64,000 nucleotides of DNA from JAILLW01 sp045640525. GTDB taxonomy: Bacteria; Bacillota; Clostridia; Lachnospirales; Lachnospiraceae. Below the pieces are notes generated by a model. It was not told where the DNA came from, did no database searches, and saw only the letters and a program-made list of their open reading frames with translations. This document shows, piece after piece, positions 41,646-51,530 of the stretch. Made by a program: the position numbers and the translations under genes. The DNA lies in contig JAZUFE010000018.1 of the NCBI GenBank assembly GCA_045640525.1, forward strand, positions 1 to 64,000, written 5' to 3'. The first letter of the stretch is position 1, and each line of letters begins with the position of its first letter.

Positions 41646-43805
41646 TTATCTGTCCTTATTTTCCCTCGGTACAAAAATACGCGAATTGGTAATACTATTG
41701 GATTCCTTTGCTACACGCAGGAAAATTTCGCCAAATTCTTTTTGGGAGTTAACAGCTTCATGATACTCTTCCATGTTGGATTCGATGTCCTTAACTCTGA
41801 CATACTTACCCTCGGGAGTAAGAATATGAGCCTTCTCATTGTCGTTAAGTTCCAATGTAAGAATATCCTTTAGTTCCTCGCACAAATTCGGCTTTTCTAC
41901 AGGGAACAGGATTTCTACTCTTCGCTCAAGATTTCGCGGCATCCAGTCAGCCGACGAGCAATAAAGCTCGTTTTTTCCGGCATTCTCAAAATAGAAAATT
42001 CTGGCATGTTCAAGGTAGTTACCCACAATTGACCTTACCGTGATATTGTCACCGACTCCGGGGACTCCCACCTTAAGGCAACATATACCTCTTACAATCA
42101 AATCTATCTTTACCCCTGCTGCCGCTGCCTCGTACAAAGCTTTAATGACATCGGGGTCACAAATGCTGTTCATCTTAGCTATTATATGAGCCTTGGTTCC
42201 GTTAACGGCATGTTCCTTCTCTCTTTCTATCATGAATAGGAACCTGTCTTTTAACCATAACGGAGCAAGCGAAAGCTTATTCCAGTTAAGAGGCTCGGAA
42301 TAACCGCTAAGCATATTAAATACAGCAGTTGCATCCTCTCCTATAGCCTCGTTGGCTGTAAACATACCGATATCCGTATAAAGTTTGGCCGTAGAATCGT
42401 TATAGTTACCCGTTCCCAAATGAACATAACGCTTAATACCGTTTTCTTCACGTCTTACGACCAGCGTAATCTTTGAATGTGTCTTCAAGCCTACCAAACC
42501 GTATATTACATGGCATCCGGCCTGTTCAAGACGTCTGGCCCACAGAATATTGTTTTCTTCATCAAAACGTGCCTTAAGTTCAACCAAAACCGTAACCTGC
42601 TTACCGTTTTCGGCAGCCTGAGCCAGGGCTGCAATAATTGGTGAATTACCCGAAACTCTGTACAGTGTCTGCTTAATGGCAAGAACCTGCGGATCTTTGG
42701 CCGCCTGCTGTACGAATTCAACCACAGGAAGGAATGATTGGAATGGATGGAACAAAAGTATATCCTCTTCCTTTATCTTTTCAAAAATATCCGTTCCCTT
42801 AGGCAAAGACGGATGCTCCTGCGGAGCAGAATAACCGTGTTCCTTAAGTTTATCAAATCCTGTCAGTGAGTAAACCTTCATCAAATATGTCAAGTCCACT
42901 GCTCCCGGAATTCTAAAAATTGCCCTGTCTTTTATCAGAAGCTCGTCTTTAATAATTGTAAGCAGTCTGTCGTCAATGGTATCTTCCACTTCAAGCCTAA
43001 GGGCAGCTCCCCACTGCCTCATGCGGACCTGTCTTTCTATTTCTTCAAGTAAGTCATTAGCCTCCTCTTCATCTATGGCCAAATCGGCGTTACGCATTAT
43101 TCTGAACGGATGCGCACAAACGATATCATAATTCAAAAACAGCTTATGCATGTTCCTTTCGATGACTTCTTCAAGAAGGATTATCTTCTTTCCGGGACCG
43201 TCGAAACGCGGAAGTTCAACAATTCTCGGAAGTACCGACGGAACCTGAACCGTAACGAATTCGAATTCGCCTTCCTTATCATCTTTCTTGGTAACCAATG
43301 CCCCTATATTAAGTGACTTGTTTCTGATAAGCGGAAACGGTCTTGACGAATCCACAGCCATCGGAGTAAGAACAGGATACACTTCCTCTTCAAACATTCT
43401 GTCAACGAACTTCTTCTCGGGTTCGCTAAGTTCTTCATGATGTTCCACCACGGTAAGTCCGTTTTCTTTAAGTTCCGGAAGCAGAACGTTCTTATAGGTG
43501 TCATAGGCATCGTCTACAAGTGCATGAACATCCGAGTTAACCAATGCTCTTTGTTCATCCACACTTAATCCTGCGATATCGACTCCGGTATATCCCGCAT
43601 CCTGCATATCCACAAGTGAGGCCACTCTGACCATTATGAATTCATCCAAATTGGAGAATACTATGCTCATAAACTTAAGACGTTCAAACAAAGGTATATC
43701 TTTGTCCTGTGCTTCGGACAGAACTCTTCGATTAAACTTAAGCCAGCTTAATTCTCTGTTCTCGTAGTATTGATAATTGCTATAATCCGTAATCTTATTC
43801 TTCAT
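41646..43805 (-). CDS. ppk: polyphosphate kinase 1, 719 aa
   Basis: Reversibly transfers the gamma phosphate of ATP to polyphosphate. Start YENRELSWLKFNRRVL is the PPK1 N-terminus; catalytic His region HVIYGLVGLKTHSKITLVVRREE and HLGTGNYNDSTAKLYTDIG are present. Length is normal. It is followed closely by maf and lies downstream of a PHP gene and an exopolyphosphatase gene, so polyphosphate making and breaking are encoded together. Confidence 0.95.
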   Translation of the reverse strand: MKNKITDYSNYQYYENRELSWLKFNRRVLSEAQDKDIPLFERLKFMSIVFSNLDEFIMVRVASLVDMQDAGYTGVDIAGLSVDEQRALVNSDVHALVDDAYDTYKNVLLPELKENGLTVVEHHEELSEPEKKFVDRMFEEEVYPVLTPMAVDSSRPFPLIRNKSLNIGALVTKKDDKEGEFEFVTVQVPSVLPRIVELPRFDGPGKKIILLEEVIERNMHKLFLNYDIVCAHPFRIMRNADLAIDEEEANDLLEEIERQVRMRQWGAALRLEVEDTIDDRLLTIIKDELLIKDRAIFRIPGAVDLTYLMKVYSLTGFDKLKEHGYSAPQEHPSLPKGTDIFEKIKEEDILLFHPFQSFLPVVEFVQQAAKDPQVLAIKQTLYRVSGNSPIIAALAQAAENGKQVTVLVELKARFDEENNILWARRLEQAGCHVIYGLVGLKTHSKITLVVRREENGIKRYVHLGTGNYNDSTAKLYTDIGMFTANEAIGEDATAVFNMLSGYSEPLNWNKLSLAPLWLKDRFLFMIEREKEHAVNGTKAHIIAKMNSICDPDVIKALYEAAAAGVKIDLIVRGICCLKVGVPGVGDNITVRSIVGNYLEHARIFYFENAGKNELYCSSADWMPRNLERRVEILFPVEKPNLCEELKDILTLELNDNEKAHILTPEGKYVRVKDIESNMEEYHEAVNSQKEFGEIFLRVAKESNSITNSRIFVPRENKDR

Positions 43806-43820
43806 CCGTATATTTCCTCG

Positions 43821-44597
43821 TTAACGAATCCCGGTGTCGGCCTTGCTTCGCTTTCTGGTATTAACCAACGCTCCACACTTGTTGTATGGAAAAAAGCTGT
43901 ACACCAAAAACTTATTGATCAATCCAAGTTTATCCTTAATCGTCTTTCCGTAGCGTCTTCCTCCGATTCTGATGGTCGGTTTGGTTTTGATAAACTTTAT
44001 CAAATCATTATTACACTTAATGTCATCAGGCAGTAAAGTATATGCCAAGCCCACGCAATCAATCTTGTGTGAATCGGATCCTGCGAAAGTAGGTATTCTG
44101 TATTTTTGGGCCAAATATCTTGCCCTCTTATTGTTAAGCTGTGGTTCACATGCGTTATATCCTTCCAAGAAATCGAACAGCGGGAGAAATTCCCGTTTCA
44201 TTATGGTTTTGTAGTGACAGATTCCTGTTGTAAAAAAGCTAAGAAACGTCTCACCGCAAGGATGGGCAGGGCCCAAAATTCCACCGTTTTCATGAACGAT
44301 TTTCATAAGGCGTGCCAATTTCATTCCCCGATGATTCAAAATCTCAGGGGTAGTATCATCCGGCATGACAACAATCATGTGTCCGAAATCTCTTGTATCA
44401 TATTCGATTCCTTTCAAAACGACGAAATCTCCTATATTTATCCCTTCAAGAGAATAGTAACCGTTAAACGAATTATGATCGGTCACCAGCATTCCCCCGA
44501 AGCCATAGCTTTGAAGAGACTTAATATATTCAACTATCGGCACTTTGGCATCGGTTGAACCCTCAGCCGTATGACAATGCATATCAAATTTAACCAT
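43821..44597 (-). CDS. PHP domain metal-dependent phosphoesterase, 258 aa
   Basis: FDMHCHTAEGSTDAKVPIVEYI at the start, VTDHNSFNGY, GPAHPCGE and FAGSDSHKID give the four metal-binding PHP motifs. The substrate is not evident; relatives act on nucleotides or sugars. It lies between the exopolyphosphatase and ppk genes, a hint of a phosphate-related role. It has a basic C-terminal extension. Confidence 0.88.
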   Translation of the reverse strand: MVKFDMHCHTAEGSTDAKVPIVEYIKSLQSYGFGGMLVTDHNSFNGYYSLEGINIGDFVVLKGIEYDTRDFGHMIVVMPDDTTPEILNHRGMKLARLMKIVHENGGILGPAHPCGETFLSFFTTGICHYKTIMKREFLPLFDFLEGYNACEPQLNNKRARYLAQKYRIPTFAGSDSHKIDCVGLAYTLLPDDIKCNNDLIKFIKTKPTIRIGGRRYGKTIKDKLGLINKFLVYSFFPYNKCGALVNTRKRSKADTGIR

Positions 44598-44632
44598 GTT
44601 TACTCCATGACTTTCTTAAATGAGTACTTTGT

Positions 44633-46180
44633 TTAGAATGAGCGCTTCTGCTTGATAATCGGTTTCAAGTTATATACTTCTTCGAAAAATCCGGCTCTTG
44701 TTCCGAACAATCCTTTTTCAAGCGAAATATCTTCATCCGTCTCTATCGTTATCAACAGTTCGTTATTGAGCACCTGCGTTTGGACATCCTTAAACTTCAT
44801 CTTGTGGGATCTGTCCAATCCGTTGGCTATTCTCAATATCGCTGTCAGTTTGGCTATCCTCTTGTGGTCGGCTCTGTCCAATCCTTCATTCGAAATAAGT
44901 TCATCAAAATACTTGAACACCACCTGATTATACTTAACTGTATTGGCAACTATCAGTCGCTCTTTATGAGATAAACCTATAATCTCCGTATTCTTAATAA
45001 TGTTATACGAACATTCCGCAAGATTCAGCATACTTACATATTTACCGCAATCATGCAATATGGCTGATATTCTAAGAAGCAGCTTGTCCCGTTGAGTAAG
45101 ACCGCTTATATCTTTAATCGTATCAAACAGGTTAAGGGCTATTTGTTCAAGCGTCTTAGAACGTTGATTTGAGCCCATATATCTGTTGGATATCTCTTTG
45201 GAACATGCAATGATATCGGCCTCAAAATCATGATTGGTACTCATGAGACCTATATTATCAGCATATTCATACGCGATACCGTCGCACAAAGATACACCGG
45301 GCACCCATATTCTATTTGCTCCCGTAGTTAACATAACATTACGTGTCAGGAGTAAAGATATATAAAGCAGTGAAATATCATCATCACTTATGGACATGGC
45401 TTTGGAAATATCCTGACGATTATTCGATGTAACCATATCAATGTATCTGTTTATATCATCCAAACTCGCTGTATTGGAAATATTGTAACCCACACTGTTC
45501 TTATTGTTGACAACCAGTGATACATAATCATCCACAACGATAAGGTTTTGAATTTTCCGATCTTCAAGATAAAGTCTTTTGTAAGTTGAAAGCTGCGAAT
45601 CGGTCAATTCATCGATAAAATGCTCATACTGTCTGATAGAAGCATTGAGTGTCTTCATTCTGTCACGCAGACGCAACACACCTAACTTCATATTCTGAGT
45701 AGAAATCAATGTATGCTCATCAAACAAAGACATTTGTATACTTCCGCCACCGATATCCAATATAGCCGTTCCCTGTTCGATAAGTTTTTCAAATTGTTCG
45801 CCCTGAGAAGCAATGGACTTATAATCCAAAAAACGCTGCTCGGAATTGCTCAACACATCTATGTGAATGCCTGTCTTCTGCTCCACTTGGTCAATCAAAA
45901 TAGCCATATTCTTGGTTTCGCGGATAGCGGATGTTCCATACGCTTTATACGTCTCCACCTTGTATGAATCCATTATGCTTTTGAACTCTCTTAGCGTATC
46001 GCACAAATCTGCCACACGTTCAAAACTCAGCAAACCATTGGCATATGTCTCGGTCCCCATATCAATATTATGCCTGATATGATCAATCTGGCGCATTCCG
46101 GAATGCTTTGAAACCTCATATATTTTCATTGAAAGTTCAAATGAACCTACATCTATAGCTGCAAATGTCTTTGAAAACAT
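44633..46180 (-). CDS. ppx: Ppx/GppA exopolyphosphatase family with HD domain, 515 aa
   Basis: Hydrolyses polyphosphate and/or pppGpp. The N-terminal ASKHA part has AAIDVGSFELSMKIYEV, YGTSAIRETKN and AILDIGGGSIQMSLF. The C-terminal half is HD-like (RISAILHDCGKYVSML, GLSHKERLIVANTVKYN). Start at 46180 with GGGGG six bases upstream; the longer frame (to 46216) would enter the palindromic motif region. An iterated motif copy lies inside at 45327. Confidence 0.9.
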   Translation of the reverse strand: MFSKTFAAIDVGSFELSMKIYEVSKHSGMRQIDHIRHNIDMGTETYANGLLSFERVADLCDTLREFKSIMDSYKVETYKAYGTSAIRETKNMAILIDQVEQKTGIHIDVLSNSEQRFLDYKSIASQGEQFEKLIEQGTAILDIGGGSIQMSLFDEHTLISTQNMKLGVLRLRDRMKTLNASIRQYEHFIDELTDSQLSTYKRLYLEDRKIQNLIVVDDYVSLVVNNKNSVGYNISNTASLDDINRYIDMVTSNNRQDISKAMSISDDDISLLYISLLLTRNVMLTTGANRIWVPGVSLCDGIAYEYADNIGLMSTNHDFEADIIACSKEISNRYMGSNQRSKTLEQIALNLFDTIKDISGLTQRDKLLLRISAILHDCGKYVSMLNLAECSYNIIKNTEIIGLSHKERLIVANTVKYNQVVFKYFDELISNEGLDRADHKRIAKLTAILRIANGLDRSHKMKFKDVQTQVLNNELLITIETDEDISLEKGLFGTRAGFFEEVYNLKPIIKQKRSF

Positions 46181-46194
46181 CCATATCCCCCTTT

Positions 46195-46253
46195 TTTGAC
46201 ATATTATGTCAACCATACATTGCCGTACATCGCTTAATTGAGTTATGTCAACC
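46195..46253. repeat. palindromic motif plus second motif copy, 39 bases apart
   Basis: TTGACATA-T-TATGTCAA at 46196-46212 is a perfect 17-base palindrome formed by joining inverted halves of the iterated motif, with the complete copy at 46205-46213. A further copy (46244-46252) straddles the DUF815 ATPase stop codon. Confidence 0.85.
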
Positions 46254-47541
46254 CAAGCAGATAGTCAATAAACTGCTGTGCGGTACGTCCGCTCAATCCG
46301 CCATGCGCCAGTTCCCAGGCATTGGCCTGCATAAGAAGTTCATTCTCATCCATCTTGATATCGCTTCTTTCGGCCAACACTTTAACAATATTCTGGAATT
46401 CCTTCTTGTCCGGAGAACCAAAATAGATAGTTACTCCAAAACGTGCCGACAGCGATAACTTCTCCTGCACGGTATCGTTCGTATGAAGATCATCGTCACG
46501 GTCTTCCTTATCCGTAAATCTTTCACGAACCAAATGCCTTCTGTTAGATGTCGCATAAATCAATACATTTTTAGGTTTCTTTTCAAGTCCGCCTTCTATA
46601 ACGGCTTTCAAGTACTTATACTCTATTTCAAAATCTTCAAAGCTCAAATCATCCATGTAAATAATGAATTTATAGTTTCGATTTTTAATCTGGGTAATAA
46701 CATCATTCAGATATTGGAACTGGTGCTTATATACTTCAATTATTCTCAAGCCAGATTCATAGTACTCGTTGGCAATAGCCTTAATTGAGCTGCTCTTACC
46801 TGTACCGGCATCTCCGAAAAGCAAACAGTTATTGGCTTTTCTTCCTTCAACAAATGCCAATGTATTATCGGTCAGTTTCTTCTTGGCTATCTCATATCCT
46901 ACCAAGTCATCCAGTTTCACATGTGCTATATTAAGTATCGGTACTATTCTGGTACCTTCTGCATCATCATGTTCGATTCTGAACGCTTTATGTAAACCAA
47001 ATTTACCTACTCCATAATCTTTATAAAAGTCAGTCAGTGTTGACTTCATTTCTTCCGGAGTATTATCCATTGTAAACTTTTCGGCCAAATCGCATATTCT
47101 TTGTCTGATTCTTGAGTTATATACCTTGGATTCGGAATCGGATGAAATATAATTCTCAATCAGTTCAAAGCCTGAAATTCCGAGTTTTTCAACCATGGGG
47201 CCAAAATCATAATCGAAAAACTCCTTAAAAATAACAATATCATGCAAGACAGCCTGGTTAATACTTCCTTCTATAGCGCCTTTAATCTCACATGCTCTCG
47301 AGTATGCATTCTCATTATTTACAAGAAGATTGGCCAAATAACAATGCCACAAATTTCCATAGAAGCCATGATTACCTGCAAGTTCCAAAAGCTTATGCAT
47401 GTTTTCATATAATAAAGATGACATATCTTCGGCATTGTAATACTCATCATCATAGTGTTCCATCAGCCAAGACATGTCATACAACAGTTCACCGTCATTA
47501 CCCTCGAAGTCTTTATATACAATTAATCTACTCTCACGCAT
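46243..47541 (-). CDS. DUF815-type AAA-like ATPase, 432 aa
   Basis: An unknown-function ATPase family. Walker A is LLFGDAGTGKSSSIKAIANEYY and Walker B FIIYMDDLSFEDFEIEYKYLK; later ATSNRRHLVRERFTDK and LSLSARFGVTIYFGSP. The N-terminal 170 residues are helical and without known motif. Start at 47541 with GGGAG eight bases upstream; the longer frame to 47592 lacks family similarity. It is the first gene of the ppx-PHP-ppk-maf group. Confidence 0.88.
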   Translation of the reverse strand: MRESRLIVYKDFEGNDGELLYDMSWLMEHYDDEYYNAEDMSSLLYENMHKLLELAGNHGFYGNLWHCYLANLLVNNENAYSRACEIKGAIEGSINQAVLHDIVIFKEFFDYDFGPMVEKLGISGFELIENYISSDSESKVYNSRIRQRICDLAEKFTMDNTPEEMKSTLTDFYKDYGVGKFGLHKAFRIEHDDAEGTRIVPILNIAHVKLDDLVGYEIAKKKLTDNTLAFVEGRKANNCLLFGDAGTGKSSSIKAIANEYYESGLRIIEVYKHQFQYLNDVITQIKNRNYKFIIYMDDLSFEDFEIEYKYLKAVIEGGLEKKPKNVLIYATSNRRHLVRERFTDKEDRDDDLHTNDTVQEKLSLSARFGVTIYFGSPDKKEFQNIVKVLAERSDIKMDENELLMQANAWELAHGGLSGRTAQQFIDYLLGLT

Positions 47542-47631
47542 TTTAGATTCTCCCAAATCAATATTTCGGACTGTTCGTATGTTGCTCACCACAATCCTGA
47601 ATACCTTAATAATATCAAGAAAAAGAGCAAA

Positions 47632-47659
47632 AATAAAGGGACATCTTATGATGTCCCTT
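47632..47659 (-). terminator. terminator of the first chemoreceptor gene
   Basis: Perfect 10-bp stem AAGGGACATC/GATGTCCCTT (47636-47645, 47650-47659), TTAT loop, followed by TTTATTTTT on the minus strand. Confidence 0.85.
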
Positions 47660-47681
47660 CAAGTATTTCAATAGCCCAATC

Positions 47682-49367
47682 TTATCTAAAATAGCTAACG
47701 TCCTGATTAAGTTCTTTAGCCATGCTGTCGATTTCATCGGAACCGACTTTGATTTCGTTAACCGAAGATGCAATGTTGGAAATTGCTGATGAAACCTGTT
47801 CGTTCGAAGCTGCATTCTCCTGTGAAATAGCACTAAGATCCTGAACCGAATTAACAATAACTTCCTTAACACCCTCAAGAGCCTGTGTCTTCTTGGTGAT
47901 AGAATTAATCTCGGATAATGATGTATTGATTTCATTATTGAGCAATTCAAATTTGTTCTGAGTCTCCTGAATATATCCTTGTTCTTCTTCAATAACCTGT
48001 GCAACCTCTGCCGACAATTTAACTGATGCCTGCGACTGCTGGATGATTTCATTAACAATCTTTTTAATCTCGTTAGCCGACTGATCTGACTGTTCTGACA
48101 AGCTTGAAATTTCTGTTGCAACAACTGCGAAACCTCTTCCTGCTTCACCTGCTCTGGCAGCTTCAATTGAAGCATTAAGCGCAAGCAAGTTGGTCTGGCT
48201 GGCAATACTTGTAATAGCCTCAACCGCTTCTTCTATCTTAACGATTGCTTCGTTAGTAGATTCAATCTGAGAAGCAATACTTTGAACCGAATCAACGGAC
48301 TTTTTAGACGAATCCGAAACTCTGTTCATGTAATCGGCTGCATTATTGTTGGCTTCACGGATATTCTTGGAAGAACTTGAAAGATTTTCGACGTTCTCTG
48401 CAATATCCTGAATTGCTGTACTCATTTCAATAACCTGCTCATTAATATCCTGTACGGACTGAGCCATTGCTGTAGCACCGTTAGCCAAATCTTCCATAGT
48501 CTGACTGATTTGAATAGCTCCGTCATTACTGTACTCTGCAGATTCGGAAAGTGCACTTGCCTTCTGGGTCAATTCCGATGCAATACCTTTGGTCTTTCCA
48601 ATAATATCATTCAGGTTAGCTCTAAGTTTCAATGTAGAAGCAATAAGTTCTTTAGATTCGGCAATGTTTGATACTGCATCCAAATTCTTTCCGAGTTCGC
48701 CGTTAGCAACATCCGTAACTCCTGCGGCAACCTTCTCCAAAGGTTTTGACACAATTCTTGCAAGCAGGAAAGCTGCAAAGAAGAAAATAATTAAAAGTCC
48801 GGCACTGATTGCCAAATCAACATAGAAAATCTTATTGGTAGCTGCAAGTACCTCATCTTCATCGGCCGAAATAACAACTACGAAATCTGAAGTTGCATTA
48901 ACATAGTACGCTGCGTATTTCATTACGCCCTTAAAGTCATATTCCGTAACCGCAGGCGTAATGGTTTTACCTGCCTGAATATCCGAACAAACTCCTGCAA
49001 CAACCACATTGGTTACGGGTTCTCCGATTTTGCTTTCGGTAGGATGATACAACATGGTAGCATCCGGTCCTACAACGTATGCATATGAAGAAGTAAGCCC
49101 TTCAACACCTGTTTCGCTGAACAAAGCACCGAGATTCTCGGCTGACATTGCAGCATCAAGACCCTTCAACTGAATATCTGCCTCAAGTCTTTGGCCCGAT
49201 GCATACGTCAAATCATATAAGTAATTCAACGTATTTTCCTTCACCTGTGACTTCGTGTTGCTTACCAATACCAAGCTGATAACCACAACGGCTATAACAA
49301 GCGGTATCAAAGCAAACAAAATAAGCATGAAATTAATACTGAACTTTGATTTTTTTGCTGTTTTCAT
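47682..49367 (-). CDS. methyl-accepting chemotaxis protein, 561 aa
   Basis: Two transmembrane segments (about residues 14-37 and 180-203) flank a ~140-residue extracellular sensor, followed by HAMP (ARIVSKPLEKVAAGVTDVANGEL) and a long cytoplasmic signalling hairpin with the tip ASQTNLLALNASIEAARAGEAGRGFAVVATEI. Start at 49367 with GGGGG eight bases upstream; the longer frame begins with unrelated residues. It is closely similar in its signalling half to the gene at 51523. Confidence 0.93.
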   Translation of the reverse strand: MKTAKKSKFSINFMLILFALIPLVIAVVVISLVLVSNTKSQVKENTLNYLYDLTYASGQRLEADIQLKGLDAAMSAENLGALFSETGVEGLTSSYAYVVGPDATMLYHPTESKIGEPVTNVVVAGVCSDIQAGKTITPAVTEYDFKGVMKYAAYYVNATSDFVVVISADEDEVLAATNKIFYVDLAISAGLLIIFFFAAFLLARIVSKPLEKVAAGVTDVANGELGKNLDAVSNIAESKELIASTLKLRANLNDIIGKTKGIASELTQKASALSESAEYSNDGAIQISQTMEDLANGATAMAQSVQDINEQVIEMSTAIQDIAENVENLSSSSKNIREANNNAADYMNRVSDSSKKSVDSVQSIASQIESTNEAIVKIEEAVEAITSIASQTNLLALNASIEAARAGEAGRGFAVVATEISSLSEQSDQSANEIKKIVNEIIQQSQASVKLSAEVAQVIEEEQGYIQETQNKFELLNNEINTSLSEINSITKKTQALEGVKEVIVNSVQDLSAISQENAASNEQVSSAISNIASSVNEIKVGSDEIDSMAKELNQDVSYFR

Positions 49368-49372
49368 AAATA

Positions 49373-49572
49373 TTACCCCCTGGTTACAATATATTACGGA
49401 ACTAATCTGCTTATGAATTAGTTCACATAATGCAATTATACTACCAATATCTGACAATTGCCACCCATATTATATTTTTTCAATACATTTTAGTTTTTTG
49501 GATTCTTCTGTTTTGCAGAAATCCCGACATGATTGTATAATTAGGGAAATAATTGAATTTGAGAGGATATCC
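49373..49572. promoter_or_regulatory. divergent spacer with one motif copy
   Basis: The region between oppositely facing genes. It contains the only motif copy with C at the variable position (GTTCACATAAT, 49421) and an AGAGGATAT ribosome site for the plus-strand gene. No gene seen. Confidence 0.4.
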
Positions 49573-50607
49573 ATGAAAAGTAAAATCAAAATAATTATTG
49601 CCTTTTCCATCATTGCAATAGGTATAGCTGTTGCAGCCTTTTTCACATATAAGTCCAGAATCGTTCCGAATAATGACATCTCCTGCGTAGGGAACACGGC
49701 CGGAAATCTTAACAACGGTGGGCTCTTCGTCGCAAAGGACGACGTTGTGTATTTTAGCAATCCGTATGACAAAGGATGCGTATATTCCATGAATTGCGAC
49801 GAATCAAACTTCAGGAAAATATCTACCAATTCCTCAAGTCACCTTCTTATCGGCGGAGATTATCTGTACTATTACATGGATGTTAACGGTGGAGGGCAGG
49901 GAATCGGAACCGTAATCAAGCTTCACGGCATTTATCGAAGCGACCTTGACGGTAAGCACTCAACATCAATTGATTCAAGAATGGCAATTAACATGCAGTT
50001 GGTAGGCAACTATGTATATTACCAAGATTACAACAATACCGACTTCACAACGACCAGAAGAGTAAAAATAGACGGTAGCGAATCAACTCAGGTTTCGGAT
50101 ACAATCATTAATCCTTCCTGTGCTTACAACGGTAAAGTATACTTCAACGGTACCGAGAAGGATCATTATCTTTATGCCATGGATACCGAAACCAACAAGA
50201 TAATCACAGTATATAACGGCAATTTGTGGTATCCGCAGTACTATGAAGGCTACATATATTATATGGATGTCGGACATGATTACAGATTGTGCAGATATAA
50301 CCTCACTACAGGTCAGGAAGAGGTTTTGACCAATGACCGATGCGATACATTCAATGTCGGTCAGGGATATATTTACTATCAATACGTTTCGGATTCTCCT
50401 GCACTTAAGAGAATGTCACTTGACGGTTCCAACCCTGAAATTGTTGCTACAGGAACATACAACAGCATCAACCTTACAAGTCGATACGCATATTTCAAAT
50501 CGTTCGGCGATGATACGACCATCTATCACACACCTATAAACGGTCCCGTGCATGTGGAAGTATTTGAAAAAGCCATGCAGGCCGCAATCGATAATCAGGA
50601 TAACTAA
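49573..50607 (+). CDS. DUF5050-like secreted beta-propeller protein, 344 aa
   Basis: An N-terminal signal anchor (IKIIIAFSIIAIGIAVAAFF) is followed by repeated YYY/YYM strands with polar turns, such as GGDYLYYYMDVNGGG, GNYVYYQDYNN, EGYIYYMDVGHD and QGYIYYQYVSDS: six or so blades of the DUF5050 kind. These are common Lachnospiraceae surface proteins of unknown role. The start is at 49573 with GAGAGG before it. It is placed with an asparaginase gene downstream, between two chemoreceptor genes. Confidence 0.78.
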   Translation: MKSKIKIIIAFSIIAIGIAVAAFFTYKSRIVPNNDISCVGNTAGNLNNGGLFVAKDDVVYFSNPYDKGCVYSMNCDESNFRKISTNSSSHLLIGGDYLYYYMDVNGGGQGIGTVIKLHGIYRSDLDGKHSTSIDSRMAINMQLVGNYVYYQDYNNTDFTTTRRVKIDGSESTQVSDTIINPSCAYNGKVYFNGTEKDHYLYAMDTETNKIITVYNGNLWYPQYYEGYIYYMDVGHDYRLCRYNLTTGQEEVLTNDRCDTFNVGQGYIYYQYVSDSPALKRMSLDGSNPEIVATGTYNSINLTSRYAYFKSFGDDTTIYHTPINGPVHVEVFEKAMQAAIDNQDN

Positions 50608-50630
50608 TCATTTCCGAAAGGCTTAAGTAA

Positions 50631-51530
50631 ATGAAGATTCTTCTAATAGGAACCGGCGGAACCATAGCCGGCGTACAAGAAGACGGTTCGTCGGATAATT
50701 CTGCATATACATCCGGTGTATTATCCGTCGAAAACATACTCGATTCTTTGTGTTTGGACGAAATTCCAATGAATACCCAGATAGTAACAACGCAATTTTG
50801 TAATATCAATTCCGATGATATTACAGATATTATGTGGCTCGATTTGGCAAGATACATCAATCAAGCGTCGAATGCATACGATGCCATCATCATCACACAC
50901 GGTACCGACACACTCGAAGAAACCTGTTTTTTCTTGGATTTGACCACCGTTCACCGAATTCCCGTCATACTGACCTGTGCCATGTATCCGGCAACTTCAC
51001 CCATCGCGGACGGGCCTTCCAATCTGCTCGAATCCATTAAATATGCCTGCATTTCGTGTGCGGCAAATAACGAATATCATGGGGTTGTCGTTGCCTTCGG
51101 AGGAAAAATCATAACCTCTTTCGGTCTTCATAAAGCTATATTGAACAATGAATTCACTTTCAATGATTATCAGGTTGATTGGGGAGAAATTTCCGATTGG
51201 AATAGATACTATGATATTTCGCACACACATAAGCTACCTTATGTGCCTATCGCATATTTTAGTGCCAATACCCCCTCCGATATACTCTATTACCATGTCG
51301 ATATGGGGGCTCAAGCCATAGTCCTTGCAGGGGCCGGAGCCGGAGAGTATTCCGAAGATTGGATTCAGGCAGTCGAAGATTTGTCCGCTAAGGGAATTAT
51401 CTTTATTCGTACATCCAAAATAAGCAAGGCGCCGGTTAATAATAACCGACGCCTGTCAAAATCTACTCTTTCCGGAGGCTCATTATCTTGTGAAAAAGCT
51501 TCCGTCTTAACAAGTCTTCATCTTATCTGA
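50631..51530 (+). CDS. L-asparaginase, 299 aa
   Basis: Hydrolyses asparagine to aspartate and ammonia. LLIGTGGTIAGVQED gives the first Thr and ITHGTDTLEETCFFLDL the second, both catalytic motifs. The protein has no signal peptide, so it is a cytoplasmic-type enzyme. It is about 25 residues shorter than usual and ends overlapping the convergent chemoreceptor gene by eight bases. The last ~35 codons contain a GGCGCCGGTTA-type hairpin (51428-51456) that fits a terminator for the opposite gene. Confidence 0.88.
   Translation: MKILLIGTGGTIAGVQEDGSSDNSAYTSGVLSVENILDSLCLDEIPMNTQIVTTQFCNINSDDITDIMWLDLARYINQASNAYDAIIITHGTDTLEETCFFLDLTTVHRIPVILTCAMYPATSPIADGPSNLLESIKYACISCAANNEYHGVVVAFGGKIITSFGLHKAILNNEFTFNDYQVDWGEISDWNRYYDISHTHKLPYVPIAYFSANTPSDILYYHVDMGAQAIVLAGAGAGEYSEDWIQAVEDLSAKGIIFIRTSKISKAPVNNNRRLSKSTLSGGSLSCEKASVLTSLHLI
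51428..51456 (-). terminator. possible terminator of the second chemoreceptor, inside the asparaginase gene
   Basis: Stem of 12 bp with one mismatch and an ATAA loop. On the minus strand it is followed by TGCTTATTTT. It is about 70 bases past the chemoreceptor stop but inside the coding sequence of the opposite gene. Confidence 0.5.

Noticed and set aside
47615..48223. 202-codon minus-strand frame
   Set aside because: An alternative frame within the first chemoreceptor's signalling region; Leu/Arg/Gln-rich low-complexity product.
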